A DNA stretch of 64,000 nucleotides from JANXQG01 sp964615095 (GCA_964615095.1 CAZTPX010000041.1:3478-67477), one strand, 5' to 3'; shown: positions 36,336-46,072, numbered from the stretch's first letter. Made by a program: numbers and translations. The notes: generated by a model from the letters alone, not told the origin.

Positions 36336-37496
36336 ATGAAGCGATCTTTGGGCCGGAACTGGACAACGGTGGCGGGAGCGTTGGCTTGGCTGCTTTTGAG
36401 CAGCGGGATCCTGGCGCAAGTGCCCGAGCAACATTGGCAAGCCACGCCCAATTATCCGCAGAATAGTCCGCCGAACTACCAGCCGTCAACCCAGGCCGGT
36501 CCTGCCGCAACTGGCAATCCAGCCACAGGCGCACCGGCGACGGGGCAGTACCAGCCCCAGCAGCCGGATCAGCCCGTCGGTCCCCCGCCCTATCCGACGA
36601 TTGACCGCCGCGACCCTGCCCCGGCTGGCCCGTCGGCTTACGGGAACTCGCCGCCCGACAATCGCACGGTCTATCCGCAAGGCCCGCCGGTCGCGGGACC
36701 GCCCGCCGCCGGGCAACCGATCCAAGGTCCTATGTTGCGGCCTGCGCCGCCGCGGGCACCCTTTGTGCTCTCGCCCCCGGAGGCGGCAGCCCTGGAGAAT
36801 CTTCTCCGCGACTGGGAAAAGCGGAACAAAGAGATCCATTTCTTGGAGTCGAAGTTCTATCGCTGGAAATACGACGCCGTGTTCGGCAACGGCAATCAGC
36901 CGCCAACGCCCGATGAAGGCACCTTGAAGTTCGCCGCGCCCGACAAGGGGCTGATGTTGATCGAGGCCAAGGACCCCAAGCAGTCGGAGCAATGGCTCTG
37001 CGACGGCAAGTCGATCTACCAGTTCAATTATGCCGAGACGCTAGTCACCGAGTTCGTCATGCCCAAGGAGTTGCAGGGCAAGGGGATTGGCGACGGCCCA
37101 TTGCCCTTCGTTTTCGGCATCGAGGCCCAGAAACTCAAACAGCGCTATTTCATGCGGATCATCACGCCCCGCGACGTGCAAAACGAGGTCTGGCTGGAGG
37201 CCTATCCCCGCTTCCAGCAGCAAGCTGCCGAGTTCAGCCGGGTCCAGGTCATCTTGCAAGTCACCGGCTCCACGAAGTCCTTGCTGCCCTATGCCATCCA
37301 GATCTATTCGCCCAACGGCAAGGACCGCATCGTCTATCAACTGCGCGAACCGTCGATCAATTCCATCGTGAATTCGCTGCCGTTCCCAGGCGGACATTGG
37401 TGGGATGTTTCCATCCCCCGCGGTTGGAAAAAGAAGGTGGATCTGCCTCCGCCGCCGGTTGAAGCCGGGCTGAACCCGGCGCTGGTGCCGCGGTGA
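36336..37496 (+). CDS. Secreted TIGR03009-type planctomycete protein
   Basis: A 386-residue protein. The start at 36336 follows GAGAGGGAACCC, and the signal peptide ends LLSSGILAQ. A Pro/Gln/Gly-rich linker covers about residues 25-140. The rest resembles the planctomycete-specific TIGR03009 domain: LLRDWEKRNKEIHFLESKFYRW, LKFAAPDKGLMLIEAKDPKQ and WLCDGKSIYQFNYAETLV. The strand pattern (an outer-membrane lipoprotein-carrier-like LolA half-barrel) hints at lipid or lipoprotein binding, but this is inference. It converges on the large membrane protein gene, with an inverted repeat between them. Confidence 0.78.
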   Translation: MKRSLGRNWTTVAGALAWLLLSSGILAQVPEQHWQATPNYPQNSPPNYQPSTQAGPAATGNPATGAPATGQYQPQQPDQPVGPPPYPTIDRRDPAPAGPSAYGNSPPDNRTVYPQGPPVAGPPAAGQPIQGPMLRPAPPRAPFVLSPPEAAALENLLRDWEKRNKEIHFLESKFYRWKYDAVFGNGNQPPTPDEGTLKFAAPDKGLMLIEAKDPKQSEQWLCDGKSIYQFNYAETLVTEFVMPKELQGKGIGDGPLPFVFGIEAQKLKQRYFMRIITPRDVQNEVWLEAYPRFQQQAAEFSRVQVILQVTGSTKSLLPYAIQIYSPNGKDRIVYQLREPSINSIVNSLPFPGGHWWDVSIPRGWKKKVDLPPPPVEAGLNPALVPR

Positions 37497-37530
37497 TAAT
37501 AATCTGGGTAGAGATCGAACGCGCGTAACG

Positions 37531-37606
37531 TTTCAGCGGAATGTAGCAATGACCCCACCGAGCTTGTCTCGGTGGGGTCTCCAAGAAGCACTTCATTCCG
37601 CTGAAA
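37531..37606. repeat. Nested inverted repeat between convergent genes
   Basis: Outer arms TTTCAGCGGAATG (37531-37543) and CATTCCGCTGAAA (37594-37606) are exact complements. The inner hairpin GACCCCACCGAG/CTCGGTGGGGTC is at 37551-37579. It may serve as a bidirectional terminator. Confidence 0.88.
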
Positions 37607-37654
37607 TGTCACAAGCTCGCTACTACGCTAAAGCCCGCCCCGGCGCGGACCGCA

Positions 37655-40600
37655 TTACACCCCGCCGTCGTCCTCCCAGGTCGCCACCCACTGCGGCCAA
37701 GGCACGGGCCAGGCGCCGACCTCTCGCGGCGGCAAAACGCCGTCGCCCGGCATGGTCCCATCGAGGCAGTCGAACACTTCTACGCCGCCCGTTTTGAGCA
37801 CGTTCACGATTGCCGCGCAGAAAACCTTCCGCGCCGATTCGGAAAGGCATTCGGGACGCATCTTGCCGGAAAGTTGCAAATGCGTCCGGCCACCCGCCAG
37901 TTCGAAGGCCATGACCAACGGGCCATCCAGTATGCCCGGCATGTCGATCTCGACGGATATCTCATTCGTGGCCAGGCGGATCTCGCCCACTTGGGGCAGC
38001 GGACCGTGCCAGCCGCGAGCGGCAGCGAACCAGGCGACAAATTCGCGTTCGAGGTAGCGGCGCAAATCGATTTCAACATGGTGCAGCGCCTCGCGGTACT
38101 TGCGGACCACCTGCGGATCGCCGTCGGCCTGGAGCGCTTTTCGCTCGGCACGGCTGAGCTTGGCGAAGCGCTTGGGGATCGTGCCCGAGTGAAGCCCCGG
38201 CCTGAGCAGCCGCGGCAGCGTTTCTCCGTGCGATCCCACAAGCACGGGATCGAGCGTCTTCGAGCGGTTGGCCGCGAATAACCGCCAGTTCTCCTTCAGT
38301 TCCCAAATCAAGTAGCCGAAAATGCCTGGCGTGAGCGTGACGATCAAGAACGTCAGCACATCGGCTATCGCCGTGTTCATGTGCTGGGCGAGAATCCCGC
38401 GCAGGTCCATGGCGATCCACATCGGCGCGAGGATCTTGTGCGAGACCGTAACCCAGGGCACGTGCTTGACCGGATTCAACTGCGGCTCGATCAGCAAGTT
38501 GACGCAGAAACGAACGGCGTAGGCAATGAAGAACCAAATCGTTCCCAGGGATCCTTTCACGAACATCGTCAGGTAGCTCTGGCCGCTCTTGAACCGCAGC
38601 CATTCATCGACCGCGTACATCAGCCGTTCGATGCCCTGCATGATGTAGCGGAAGAGATCGACGAACCACCAGAACAGTCCCACGGCGAAACGGATGCCGA
38701 AGCGATGCCAGCTTTCCACGCCCCAGTCGACCAGTACTTCCTCGAGATTGCGGCCGAAGCGCGAGTTGATCAGCACGCTCAGCAAGATGAAGATTGCCCC
38801 CAACTCGGCCATCATCGGCCAGCCGGCACGCTCCCACGGCAGGACCAACCCTGCGGCGAGTGTCGGCAGGAGCGGCTTAACGACGTAGCGAAAAAGGAAT
38901 ATCGTCGCCGGACTGCGCACGATCTGCCGCACCAGCGGGAGGTTGAAGAACCAGCGGAAGGAATCGAAGAAGACCAGCCGCAGCGTTCGGCCAAAGAGCT
39001 TGAGCAACTCCCAAACGGCGTGGCGGAATTGCGGCACGTGGATCAGTCCGAAGAGCACCACGCCGAGCAGCAGCGTCGGATCGTAGTTTCTCCAATCACT
39101 CAACGTCGGCGTGTAGGACTCTTCCTTGCCCGTCAGCATGTGTACCAGGTGCTCCGCGACGATCAGGATCACGACCGCGCCGCCGAAGGGCATTACCAGG
39201 TACTTCGTGAGGCAGCGGCCCAGGAACGTGCCGAACGCCACCAGGCTGAACCGCTGGATCCAGCGCTGGTAGAAATCGCCCGTCTCGTAAACGCCGTCCA
39301 GGACCACGCCCAGCCGCCGGTTCAGCCGCAGTACGGCGTCGCCGTGGAAGAAGTTGCCGGGACCCGCGCAGTCGGGCTCCTTGACCTGGTTGCGGGAAAC
39401 GGCGTCGCGGACCTCGCCCAAGGTGAGGAATCGCCGCTCCACGATGCGGTCCAGCAACTCCTCCACCAGCTTCCGGCGGGAGACGGTTTCGACCAGGTTC
39501 TGCGGCAGCAGGCCGACCTCGTCGAGCGCGGCGACGAGCTTAGGCCGAAAGCCTTCGCGCAGGCGGTCCTCGGCTGTCTTCGTGGCCGCGTTCAAGACTT
39601 CCGCGAGCTGCCGCCGCTGCCGGTCGGAGATCCGCACGGCAGGCAGCCGCCGCTGGGCGCTGCGCAGGTGCCGGGCCACCAACACCAGGCGCTGGTTGGG
39701 CAGTTCCCGCCGCAGCGGCCGCCGCCCCAGCGACAAGATCCATCCCATGACGTCGATCGTCGAAGTCGTCCGCTGCCGATCGACGCAAACTTTCTGCAGG
39801 TCGTACAGCAGCCGGGCCTCGACCGTCCATAGACCCCGCGGCGTTTGATGGGCCAGGGCCAGCAAGGCCTCGCGCCAGGGCCGGGGTTCCTCGCCTTCAA
39901 TCCCCAGGGCCGCTTGCAGGCGATCGACCAGCCCGTGTACTTCCTGCCGCAAGGTGCTCGCTGCTTCAGCGGCCCGCTCGCGCGGGGCCTGGAATTCGGC
40001 CCGTGCGCGGCGGATGGCGGCCCCCGCCAGGTTTCCGCGGGCGGCCTGCCGCGCGGCGGACTGGGACCAGCTCCGGTACTTCTTCTCCGAGCGGCGACGG
40101 CCGCGCGCCCCTTGCGCGGCCTGCTCGCGCGATCCGCCCTCTTGCAAGCCGGGAGGCAGCGCCAGCGGATCGGCGTCGAAGGCCTCTGCCGCCAGCCGCG
40201 CCGCCTCGCGCAGCTCGTCTGGTCCCGGTGTGCCGGGCAGGCGAGTCGCCACCAGAAGCCCTTCCGTACGGATGTCCCGCGCAATGATCTCGTCGATTCT
40301 TTCCAGCGACTCAAGCGCCGGAAAGAAACTGGCCATCAGACACGGCTGGAAATAGCGAATGCCCAGATAGACGGCCACGAACTCCACGTAGACCGATAAG
40401 TCGTCATAGGGCGGCAGCAGGAACCGTTCTTGCTGCAACACGTTGCGGATTTCGTCGAACTCCAGACTGCCCAGCGCGGAAATCCGCTCCTGGACTTCCA
40501 CGGCGCGGAAGTGCTTTCGATCGGCCAGGCGGCGGAACTCATCGTGGATCCGCGCGTGGTAAAGCAACTCCCAGTAGAAAAGCAGGACCTCGCCGCGCGG

Positions 40601-40936
40601 CCGTTCTTCCAAGGTTTCGCTGCCGGGACGCTCCAGCAGGATCACGTTCTCCGGCAGGTCATCGGCGGGGCCGAAGCCGATCTCGCTGCGGTCGGCGATT
40701 TCCAGCAAGTCACTGCGGGAAATGACGTAAGTCTTGCTGTGGGGCACGCGAAAGCCCATGCCCGGCGGCGAAGCGTGCAATCGTATCACGCGCCGCAAAA
40801 GCCGCGGCGGAACAAGCCGCGCGGCCGGCTCGACGGCCCCTACGGCCCGCTCCAGTTCCGCCAGGCCGATGCGCGCATCGCGAGCCGCGATCATCTGCTT
40901 GCGGCGCGGGCGGAGCCATTTCCAGGGTGCTTTCAC
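37655..40936 (-). CDS. Large polytopic membrane protein of unknown function
   Basis: A 1093-residue protein starting at GTG 40936; the first ATG inside would be 14 codons later. About 300 residues of soluble sequence, including a charged, coiled-coil-like stretch with AARQAARGNLAGAAIRRARAEFQ, precede a region rich in membrane helices (roughly residues 560-880, e.g. LVMPFGGAVVILIVAEHLVHML and ELGAIFILLSVLINSRFG). A soluble C-terminal domain with LQLSGKMRPECLSESARKVF follows. I do not recognise the family. The overall plan is like a large transport or recombinase-associated membrane protein, but nothing supports a specific role. It stands alone between two inverted repeats. Confidence 0.75.
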   Translation of the reverse strand: MKAPWKWLRPRRKQMIAARDARIGLAELERAVGAVEPAARLVPPRLLRRVIRLHASPPGMGFRVPHSKTYVISRSDLLEIADRSEIGFGPADDLPENVILLERPGSETLEERPRGEVLLFYWELLYHARIHDEFRRLADRKHFRAVEVQERISALGSLEFDEIRNVLQQERFLLPPYDDLSVYVEFVAVYLGIRYFQPCLMASFFPALESLERIDEIIARDIRTEGLLVATRLPGTPGPDELREAARLAAEAFDADPLALPPGLQEGGSREQAAQGARGRRRSEKKYRSWSQSAARQAARGNLAGAAIRRARAEFQAPRERAAEAASTLRQEVHGLVDRLQAALGIEGEEPRPWREALLALAHQTPRGLWTVEARLLYDLQKVCVDRQRTTSTIDVMGWILSLGRRPLRRELPNQRLVLVARHLRSAQRRLPAVRISDRQRRQLAEVLNAATKTAEDRLREGFRPKLVAALDEVGLLPQNLVETVSRRKLVEELLDRIVERRFLTLGEVRDAVSRNQVKEPDCAGPGNFFHGDAVLRLNRRLGVVLDGVYETGDFYQRWIQRFSLVAFGTFLGRCLTKYLVMPFGGAVVILIVAEHLVHMLTGKEESYTPTLSDWRNYDPTLLLGVVLFGLIHVPQFRHAVWELLKLFGRTLRLVFFDSFRWFFNLPLVRQIVRSPATIFLFRYVVKPLLPTLAAGLVLPWERAGWPMMAELGAIFILLSVLINSRFGRNLEEVLVDWGVESWHRFGIRFAVGLFWWFVDLFRYIMQGIERLMYAVDEWLRFKSGQSYLTMFVKGSLGTIWFFIAYAVRFCVNLLIEPQLNPVKHVPWVTVSHKILAPMWIAMDLRGILAQHMNTAIADVLTFLIVTLTPGIFGYLIWELKENWRLFAANRSKTLDPVLVGSHGETLPRLLRPGLHSGTIPKRFAKLSRAERKALQADGDPQVVRKYREALHHVEIDLRRYLEREFVAWFAAARGWHGPLPQVGEIRLATNEISVEIDMPGILDGPLVMAFELAGGRTHLQLSGKMRPECLSESARKVFCAAIVNVLKTGGVEVFDCLDGTMPGDGVLPPREVGAWPVPWPQWVATWEDDGGV

Positions 40937-40960
40937 GGGCGGGACTCAGAGCGGGGAGGC

Positions 40961-41073
40961 TGTAGGGTGGGACCAGCGAGCTTGCGAGCGCCGGCCCACC
41001 ATGACCGGTCCTTGGTGGGCCGGCGCTCGCAAGCCGACCATGCTGCGCATGGTGCCCGGGTCCCACCCCACAA
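40961..41073. repeat. Nested inverted repeat with GTAGGGTGGG ends
   Basis: A perfect 22-bp inner stem pairs 40980-41001 with 41013-41034 and carries GCGAGCGCCGGCCCACCA. Outer arms GTAGGGTGGGACC and GGGTCCCACCCCA lie beyond. ACCATG-CTGCG-CATGGT occurs at 41037-41053. It fills most of the gap before the DUF1571 gene. Confidence 0.88.
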
Positions 41074-41075
41074 AT

Positions 41076-41915
41076 TCAAGGGAACTTGTACTGGCGATTC
41101 TTCGGATCAAAGTCGAGGTCGGTATAGCCGTTGTTGAGCTTGATGTCGAGATAGGTATACTCCTCCAAAAGCTGCGGCCCCTTGCCCGAATCGACCGGCA
41201 ACTCGTAGATCTCGACGCGGATGGGGAAGTGCAATTCGTTGTCGACGAATACTCGGGCCAAATAGCCCCGGAGCTTCGGCTCAGCGACCGGATAGGCGAT
41301 TTCCAGCAAGGTACAGGCCCTGCTGTTGATACGGGCTTTACGATACCGCTTGACGTGGACCTGGCTCGGCTCACCCGCCGCTTCGCCGCGCTGGATCAGT
41401 TGCCGGCAGAGGTTGGCCAGGCCGATCTCCGTGATCGGGTAGTGCTCGCCCATCGTGGCAGGCCAAGTCTTGGGATTCAGCGATAGCGTGCCGCTGTAGA
41501 TGGAAGCGGGCCTATGGACCAGCAGGTTGCCGTCATTCTGCCCTTGGACAAAGATCACCTCGCGGCCTTTGATGTTCTTGGTGTCGCTGCGATCGAGGAA
41601 ATAGAGATAAACGCTGAAGGGTTTCTCGCGGATCTTGGCAAACATCACGGTTTCCACCGGGTCCTTGCCGATCCGTTCCTTCTTGACAATGACGGCTGAA
41701 TAGTCCCGCACCTTGTGTTCGATCTCATCCAGCGCCTGATGGGCGATGGACAGCGCATCTTCCAGCGTGGCCGACTCGCTTGCAGCATCGTTTCCGGCGG
41801 TCGATTCGCCGATCGTGGTGTGCGGGGGTTGCCACCAGCCAAGCCCAAAGTATGCGCCGGCGGTCAGCAGGGCCAGGATAATGATAACCGCAACAGTCAG
41901 GATCAACCACCGCAT
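41076..41915 (-). CDS. DUF1571-type membrane-anchored protein
   Basis: A 279-residue protein with one N-terminal transmembrane helix, LILTVAVIIILALLTAGAYF, and a short Thr/Ala/Glu-rich stalk. The extracytoplasmic domain matches the DUF1571 pattern (DYSAVIVKKERIGKDPVET, GREVIFVQGQNDGNLLVHRP, then the second half with RACTLLEIAYPVAEP). The family is found mainly in planctomycetes and has no assigned function; the strand order resembles LolA/LolB-like lipid carriers. It sits between the large membrane protein and the regulator, all on the minus strand. Confidence 0.8.
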   Translation of the reverse strand: MRWLILTVAVIIILALLTAGAYFGLGWWQPPHTTIGESTAGNDAASESATLEDALSIAHQALDEIEHKVRDYSAVIVKKERIGKDPVETVMFAKIREKPFSVYLYFLDRSDTKNIKGREVIFVQGQNDGNLLVHRPASIYSGTLSLNPKTWPATMGEHYPITEIGLANLCRQLIQRGEAAGEPSQVHVKRYRKARINSRACTLLEIAYPVAEPKLRGYLARVFVDNELHFPIRVEIYELPVDSGKGPQLLEEYTYLDIKLNNGYTDLDFDPKNRQYKFP

Positions 41916-41955
41916 GATTTCTCCGTATCCGGGTGGAAATCGATCGCAGCCGCTC

Positions 41956-42600
41956 TCACACCAACTCGTTTCGCACCGCCCACACGGCTGCCTGCGTGCG
42001 ATCGGTCAGTCCGATCTTCCTCAAGACGTGTTGGACATGTTCCTTGACCGTCTCGTAGCTGATGTTCATCGCCTGGGCGATCTGCTTATTCGTGGCGCCC
42101 AAGGTCATCTGCCGCAGGACCTCTCCCTCGCGCTCGCTCAAGGAAACTTCCAGGTTGTTGGTCGCCCGGGCCGTGCGCAGGGCCCCACTCACGCTCCGGA
42201 GCTTCTCCCGGCTCCAGACATTCTCGCCGCTGGCGACAAGGCGGATCGCGCTGAGCAACTCATCGCGGCTACAGCCCTTCAAGAGGAACCCGCTGGCCCC
42301 CAAGGCAATGGCCCGCGCAACCGAAGCGGGGTTGTCAAATGCGGAAAACAGGATGACCGGCAGGCCCGGCTTCTCCAGTTTCAATCGCCCCATGGTCGTC
42401 AGCCCGTCGCCGTCAGGCATGCGGATGTCCAGCAGAACAACGTCAACCTCGGTTTCTTGTATGGCCTTTAGGACCTCCTGTCCGCTGCCGACCTCGGCAA
42501 CAGCTCTGATTTCCGTGCCTGCAAGCAGGGCTCTTACCCCCTGGCGGACTATTTCCTGGTCGTCGGCAACAAGAAGGCGAATCTTGACTTCGTTGGGCAT
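41956..42600 (-). CDS. NarL/LuxR-family response regulator
   Basis: A 214-residue protein; the start at 42600 begins MPNEVKIRLLVADDQEIVRQ. The receiver domain has the phosphoacceptor Asp58 (VVLLDIRMPDGDGL), the acidic pair Asp13/Asp14, and Lys108 in SGFLLKGC. The C-terminal LuxR-type helix-turn-helix is LSEREGEVLRQMTLGATNKQIAQAM followed by ISYETVKEHVQHVLRK. It should be a phosphorylation-dependent DNA-binding regulator. No histidine kinase is next to it, so its sensor is encoded elsewhere. A gap of 432 bases upstream would hold its promoter. Confidence 0.93.
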   Translation of the reverse strand: MPNEVKIRLLVADDQEIVRQGVRALLAGTEIRAVAEVGSGQEVLKAIQETEVDVVLLDIRMPDGDGLTTMGRLKLEKPGLPVILFSAFDNPASVARAIALGASGFLLKGCSRDELLSAIRLVASGENVWSREKLRSVSGALRTARATNNLEVSLSEREGEVLRQMTLGATNKQIAQAMNISYETVKEHVQHVLRKIGLTDRTQAAVWAVRNELV

Positions 42601-43032
42601 GGGAGAATCCTGCGGAAACAAAGAAAACGAGGTAGTCCGGAACGCCAAAACTACTATTATGCGCAACCTCTGGGGGTATGGCAAGCGTCCCAAGGTGGCA
42701 AAAGCAATGTTTCCTAAGTCAGGAAACATAGCAGAATGATGGGTTGCGACGGGACGCCCAGCGTGGGGTGCGACGACTGTGCCTCACCACATCCCAAGTT
42801 AGAGCTATCCGGAAAGTCTCCGCTCTCCCGCGTGCTGTACCCAGCAGGATGGGAGAAGGGCAGGGGGTGAGGACAAAGGTCTCCCCTCGCCCGCACTCGG
42901 GAGAAGGGCAAGGGGTGAGGGTTTATGCGGCGCAACAGCTTGGAAATGGCTGAGTTCGCCACAAATTGCCCTCACCCTAACCCTCTCCGGGGTTCGCGCG
43001 CAGCGGGTCGTGGAGAGGGGACGTGTAGGCTC
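42601..43032. other. Intergenic region with purine-rich inverted repeats
   Basis: This 432-base gap carries GGGAGAAGGGCAAGGGGTGAGGG near 42900 and the near-complement CCCTCACCCTAACCCTCTCC near 42970-42990, plus a second partial copy near 42835-42870. They form imperfect inverted repeats. The first 120 bases upstream of the regulator start should hold its promoter; I cannot place it. Confidence 0.6.
42835..43021. repeat. Cluster of imperfect inverted repeats, GGGTGAGG/CCTCACCC type
   Basis: Two purine-rich copies (GGGAGAAGGGCAGGGGGTGAGG and GGGAGAAGGGCAAGGGGTGA) face a pyrimidine-rich copy (GCCCTCACCCTAACCCTCTC). The pattern resembles dispersed repeats common between planctomycete genes. Confidence 0.6.
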
Positions 43033-45114
43033 CTACAGCGCCCGCCGTATCCTCCGCACGGGCTTGCCAAACACCGGCAGCGCCTTGGGTTGCTCAAATC
43101 GTTCGTCGTCGATGTCACCGGGCCCTTCGCCCAGTACCACGGCGTCGGCGGGCCGCGGGTCGCCAAATGCCTGGAAGCCTGGGATCTCGTCGCGGATCAG
43201 CAAGCGATTGATGCGCATCTCGATCCGCGTCAGTTCTCCGCCTTCCTCGGGTGCTACGAAGGTGTAGGCCACACCCTCGCGGCCCATGCGGCCGGTGCGG
43301 CCGACACGGTGTACGTAGTCGTCGCAAAACGCGGGGATATCGAAATTGATGATGTGCGAGATGCTGGTGACGTCGATGCCGCGACCGACGACGTCGGTGG
43401 CCACCAGCCAGCGGACGCGGCCCTCGCGAAAGGCCTTCATCACGCGGTCGCGGGACGATTGCTGCAAGTCGCCGTGGATTGTGTCCACGCCGTCGAATCG
43501 CCGCGACAAGCGCGTGCAGATCTTGTCGGTCCCGCGCTTGGTGCGGCAGAAGATGATCGCCTGTTTGGGGTCCTCCCGCTCCAGCAGCTTGACCAGCAGA
43601 TCGAACTTCCGTTCCGGATCGACGGTGAAGTAAAACTGTTCGATCGTCTCGACCGCCAGGTTCTTGGGCGAGAAGTCCAGTACCTCCGGCTCGCGCATGT
43701 AGCGTTCGGCCAGCCGTTTGACTGGCGGGGCCAGCGTGGCGCTGAGCAACAGGGTCTGCCGCGCCTGAGGGCAGCGACGGAGGATCTTCTCGATGTCGGG
43801 TCGGAAGCCGATGTCGAGCATGCGGTCGGCCTCGTCCAGCACGATAACCCGCAGCTCGCTCCAAACCAACGCGCCGCGGCTCATCAGGTCCAGCACGCGG
43901 CCCGGCGTGCCGACGATGAAGCTCGCGCCCTGGTTGACCTGTTCGATCTGCTTGCGGATCGGCTTGCCGCCGTAAACGGCCACGATCGAGACATTTCGGC
44001 CCAGGGCCAGTTTTTCGCATTCGTCGCGGACTTGGACAGCCAATTCGCGGGTCGGCACCAGGGCCAAGGCCTGCGGCGGTCCGCCGCGGCGCTGTGGCTG
44101 GAGCATCTCCAGGATCGGAATCGCAAAGGCGGCCGTCTTGCCCGTGCCCGTCTGGGCCTGACCCATCACGTCCACACCCGCGAGCGCGCGGGGAATGAAC
44201 CCCTCCTGGACCGGGGTCGGCTCCTGATAGGTGGCCGCGGCCAGGGCGTCGAGCATGATGTCGCTCAATCCCAAGGCGGCAAACCGCTCGCTATGGACCA
44301 CCTTGCCGCGCGGCGCCGTGGAGCGCGGACGTTCGGAAACCGGCTCTTCGCGTGGCGATATTTCCCGTGGCGCCCTGTCCTGCGGCACCTCTTTCTGTGG
44401 CGCCTTTTCCCGCGGAGTTTTTTCCCGCGGAGTTCTCTCCCGTCGTGGCCGCTCCTGGCGTGGTTTTTCGGCAATCACGGGAGTTTCCGGCGCTAATGGT
44501 TCTGCGACGACCGGCCGTTTTTCCGCCACGGACGGCCTTGCGGACAGCGGTTTCTTGCCGCCTGCTTGCGGCTTTGCCGGGGGTTTTGCCTGCGCGGCCG
44601 CTGGCGGCTTGGCAACCGCCGGTTTCTCCACGGCAGTTCCCCCGCTGGGAGGCAGTTTTTCCCTCGCTCTGCGCTCGGCCGGCGGTTTTGCGACGACCGG
44701 TTTGGCCGCTTGCGGTCTGGCAGGGGAAACTGCTTGCGGTTTCGCGGTGGAAGCCGCTCGCGGCCTTCCCGCGGAAGCCGCTGGCGGTCTCGCGGCTGGA
44801 ATCGCTGGCGGCCTCGCCGCTGGCGTTCCTTGCGGTCTGGCAACCGCCGGTTTCACAGCCTTCCGCGCGGTGTCCGGCGTTGCTTCCTCTGTCGCCGGAG
44901 GGAAACGCTTCCCATACGAGGGAAGTTCCAAATCATCGTCGTCATCGTCTTCGAAATAAAGATCTTGGTTCGACTGGGCCACCGATACGTTGGCCGGTCC
45001 GGACTGTTTTCTTGACTTGCGGCGACGCTTTCGTGTGCGTGGGGCCGAACCTTCGGCCGCGCCGGAAACGGTTGGCGGACCTTCGGGTCTTTCTTCTGCT
45101 GGCTGACTAGTCAT
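43033..45114 (-). CDS. DEAD-box RNA helicase with long low-complexity N-terminus
   Basis: A 693-residue protein. The helicase core (about residues 280-665) has the Q-motif region GLSDIMLDALAAATYQEPTPVQ, motif I GQAQTGTGKTAA, DEAD in LDEADRMLDIGF, motif III LSATL, and motif VI HRVGRTGRMG. The first 270 residues are disordered-looking repeats of Ala, Pro, Lys and Arg (for example AKPQAVSPARPQAAKP and PREKTPREKAPQKEVPQDR), which could bind RNA or drive assembly. It resembles RhlE-type helicases used in ribosome assembly and RNA turnover. The low-complexity part is unusually long. Confidence 0.92.
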   Translation of the reverse strand: MTSQPAEERPEGPPTVSGAAEGSAPRTRKRRRKSRKQSGPANVSVAQSNQDLYFEDDDDDDLELPSYGKRFPPATEEATPDTARKAVKPAVARPQGTPAARPPAIPAARPPAASAGRPRAASTAKPQAVSPARPQAAKPVVAKPPAERRAREKLPPSGGTAVEKPAVAKPPAAAQAKPPAKPQAGGKKPLSARPSVAEKRPVVAEPLAPETPVIAEKPRQERPRRERTPREKTPREKAPQKEVPQDRAPREISPREEPVSERPRSTAPRGKVVHSERFAALGLSDIMLDALAAATYQEPTPVQEGFIPRALAGVDVMGQAQTGTGKTAAFAIPILEMLQPQRRGGPPQALALVPTRELAVQVRDECEKLALGRNVSIVAVYGGKPIRKQIEQVNQGASFIVGTPGRVLDLMSRGALVWSELRVIVLDEADRMLDIGFRPDIEKILRRCPQARQTLLLSATLAPPVKRLAERYMREPEVLDFSPKNLAVETIEQFYFTVDPERKFDLLVKLLEREDPKQAIIFCRTKRGTDKICTRLSRRFDGVDTIHGDLQQSSRDRVMKAFREGRVRWLVATDVVGRGIDVTSISHIINFDIPAFCDDYVHRVGRTGRMGREGVAYTFVAPEEGGELTRIEMRINRLLIRDEIPGFQAFGDPRPADAVVLGEGPGDIDDERFEQPKALPVFGKPVRRIRRAL

Positions 45115-45241
45115 GCGTTATTTGCTTCTTGAATGTAAGTTGAAAAATTGCGCTCCGTGGCCCCCCAGGCGAAAACTCGCGGCCCATAGCCCGGCGGAGC
45201 GCCAGGCCCAGTGGAACGAGCACAGTTCGGCTTGCGCCGGA

Positions 45242-46072
45242 TCAATCGCCGCCGGCCACCTGCTTGGGACTCTTGGGCTTGGCGCCCTCGCTCTCCTTCT
45301 TTTCCACCGCGACGGCCGACTTGCGGCTGCGGCCGGCCGACAACACCTGCCGCAACAGCGCGGAGAGGTCCTCGTAAGGATGATCGGAGGGAGGACCATC
45401 GCTGTACTGAAGAATCGACTGTTGGATCTTCCGTGGCAACGAGAGCAAGGTGGAGGACACGGTGCCAAACTCGCCGCCAGCCAACACCAGTCCCCGCCGC
45501 CCCTCGCTGTCCGGCTTACGGGAAAAAGCCCGGCTGGCCACGGCCAGAAACGTCACTGCCGAATCCAAAGTGTGCAACGTCAACATCCGTCGGACAAAGT
45601 CGTGTCGATCGTCGTGGAGGTCGTCGAGGTTCCCGGAACTGAGCGTGTGCAGGCCGGGTTCCAACTCGACGATCTGCACGCGATGCCCGCCGTAGACCAC
45701 GGCGGCGAACTTGCCGTCGGCACAGAGGTAATTTGCGCCGGCATAGCGGCCCGTCAACAGCTCCTTTTGCGCCAACTCGGCGGCCTCCCGGGCGTTACGT
45801 GTGTCGAGCAGATCGCGACAAAGCAATCCGCGTGAGCGCGGTTCCAGCGGCGGCCGGGTCCGGGCCCGATTGGTCACCGTTACCAAAAGGCCGAACTGAT
45901 TCACCCCCAGCCAAGTCCCGCCGGCTTGCTTGTCCGTGCCACAGACAATCCGCGGCGTGCCGGGTTGGATCTTGGGGAATTGGGTGGGTCTCGAAAAACT
46001 CTCTTCACGATTCGCCGCAAGGAGAATGGGAGTGTTCTTCGCAACCCGGTAAAGAATTGCCAGCATACACAT
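45242..46072 (-). CDS. NRDE-family (TANGO2-like) protein
   Basis: A 276-residue protein beginning MCMLAILYRVAKNTPILLAANREESFSRP. Cys2 is the residue that would act as the N-terminal nucleophile in the family. The name-giving NRDE tetrad reads NREE here, a conservative change. GGTWLGVNQFGLLVTVTNRARTR follows and the C-terminal part has the family order of charged blocks. The family's chemistry is unsettled; human TANGO2 is linked to lipid and haem metabolism. No signal peptide is seen. It lies 127 bases upstream of the DEAD-box gene. Confidence 0.85.
   Translation of the reverse strand: MCMLAILYRVAKNTPILLAANREESFSRPTQFPKIQPGTPRIVCGTDKQAGGTWLGVNQFGLLVTVTNRARTRPPLEPRSRGLLCRDLLDTRNAREAAELAQKELLTGRYAGANYLCADGKFAAVVYGGHRVQIVELEPGLHTLSSGNLDDLHDDRHDFVRRMLTLHTLDSAVTFLAVASRAFSRKPDSEGRRGLVLAGGEFGTVSSTLLSLPRKIQQSILQYSDGPPSDHPYEDLSALLRQVLSAGRSRKSAVAVEKKESEGAKPKSPKQVAGGD

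Noticed and set aside
38381..39832. 483-residue plus-strand frame
   Set aside because: Antisense to the large membrane protein; rich in Gln/His/Asp repeats from reading the complement, with no conserved domain.
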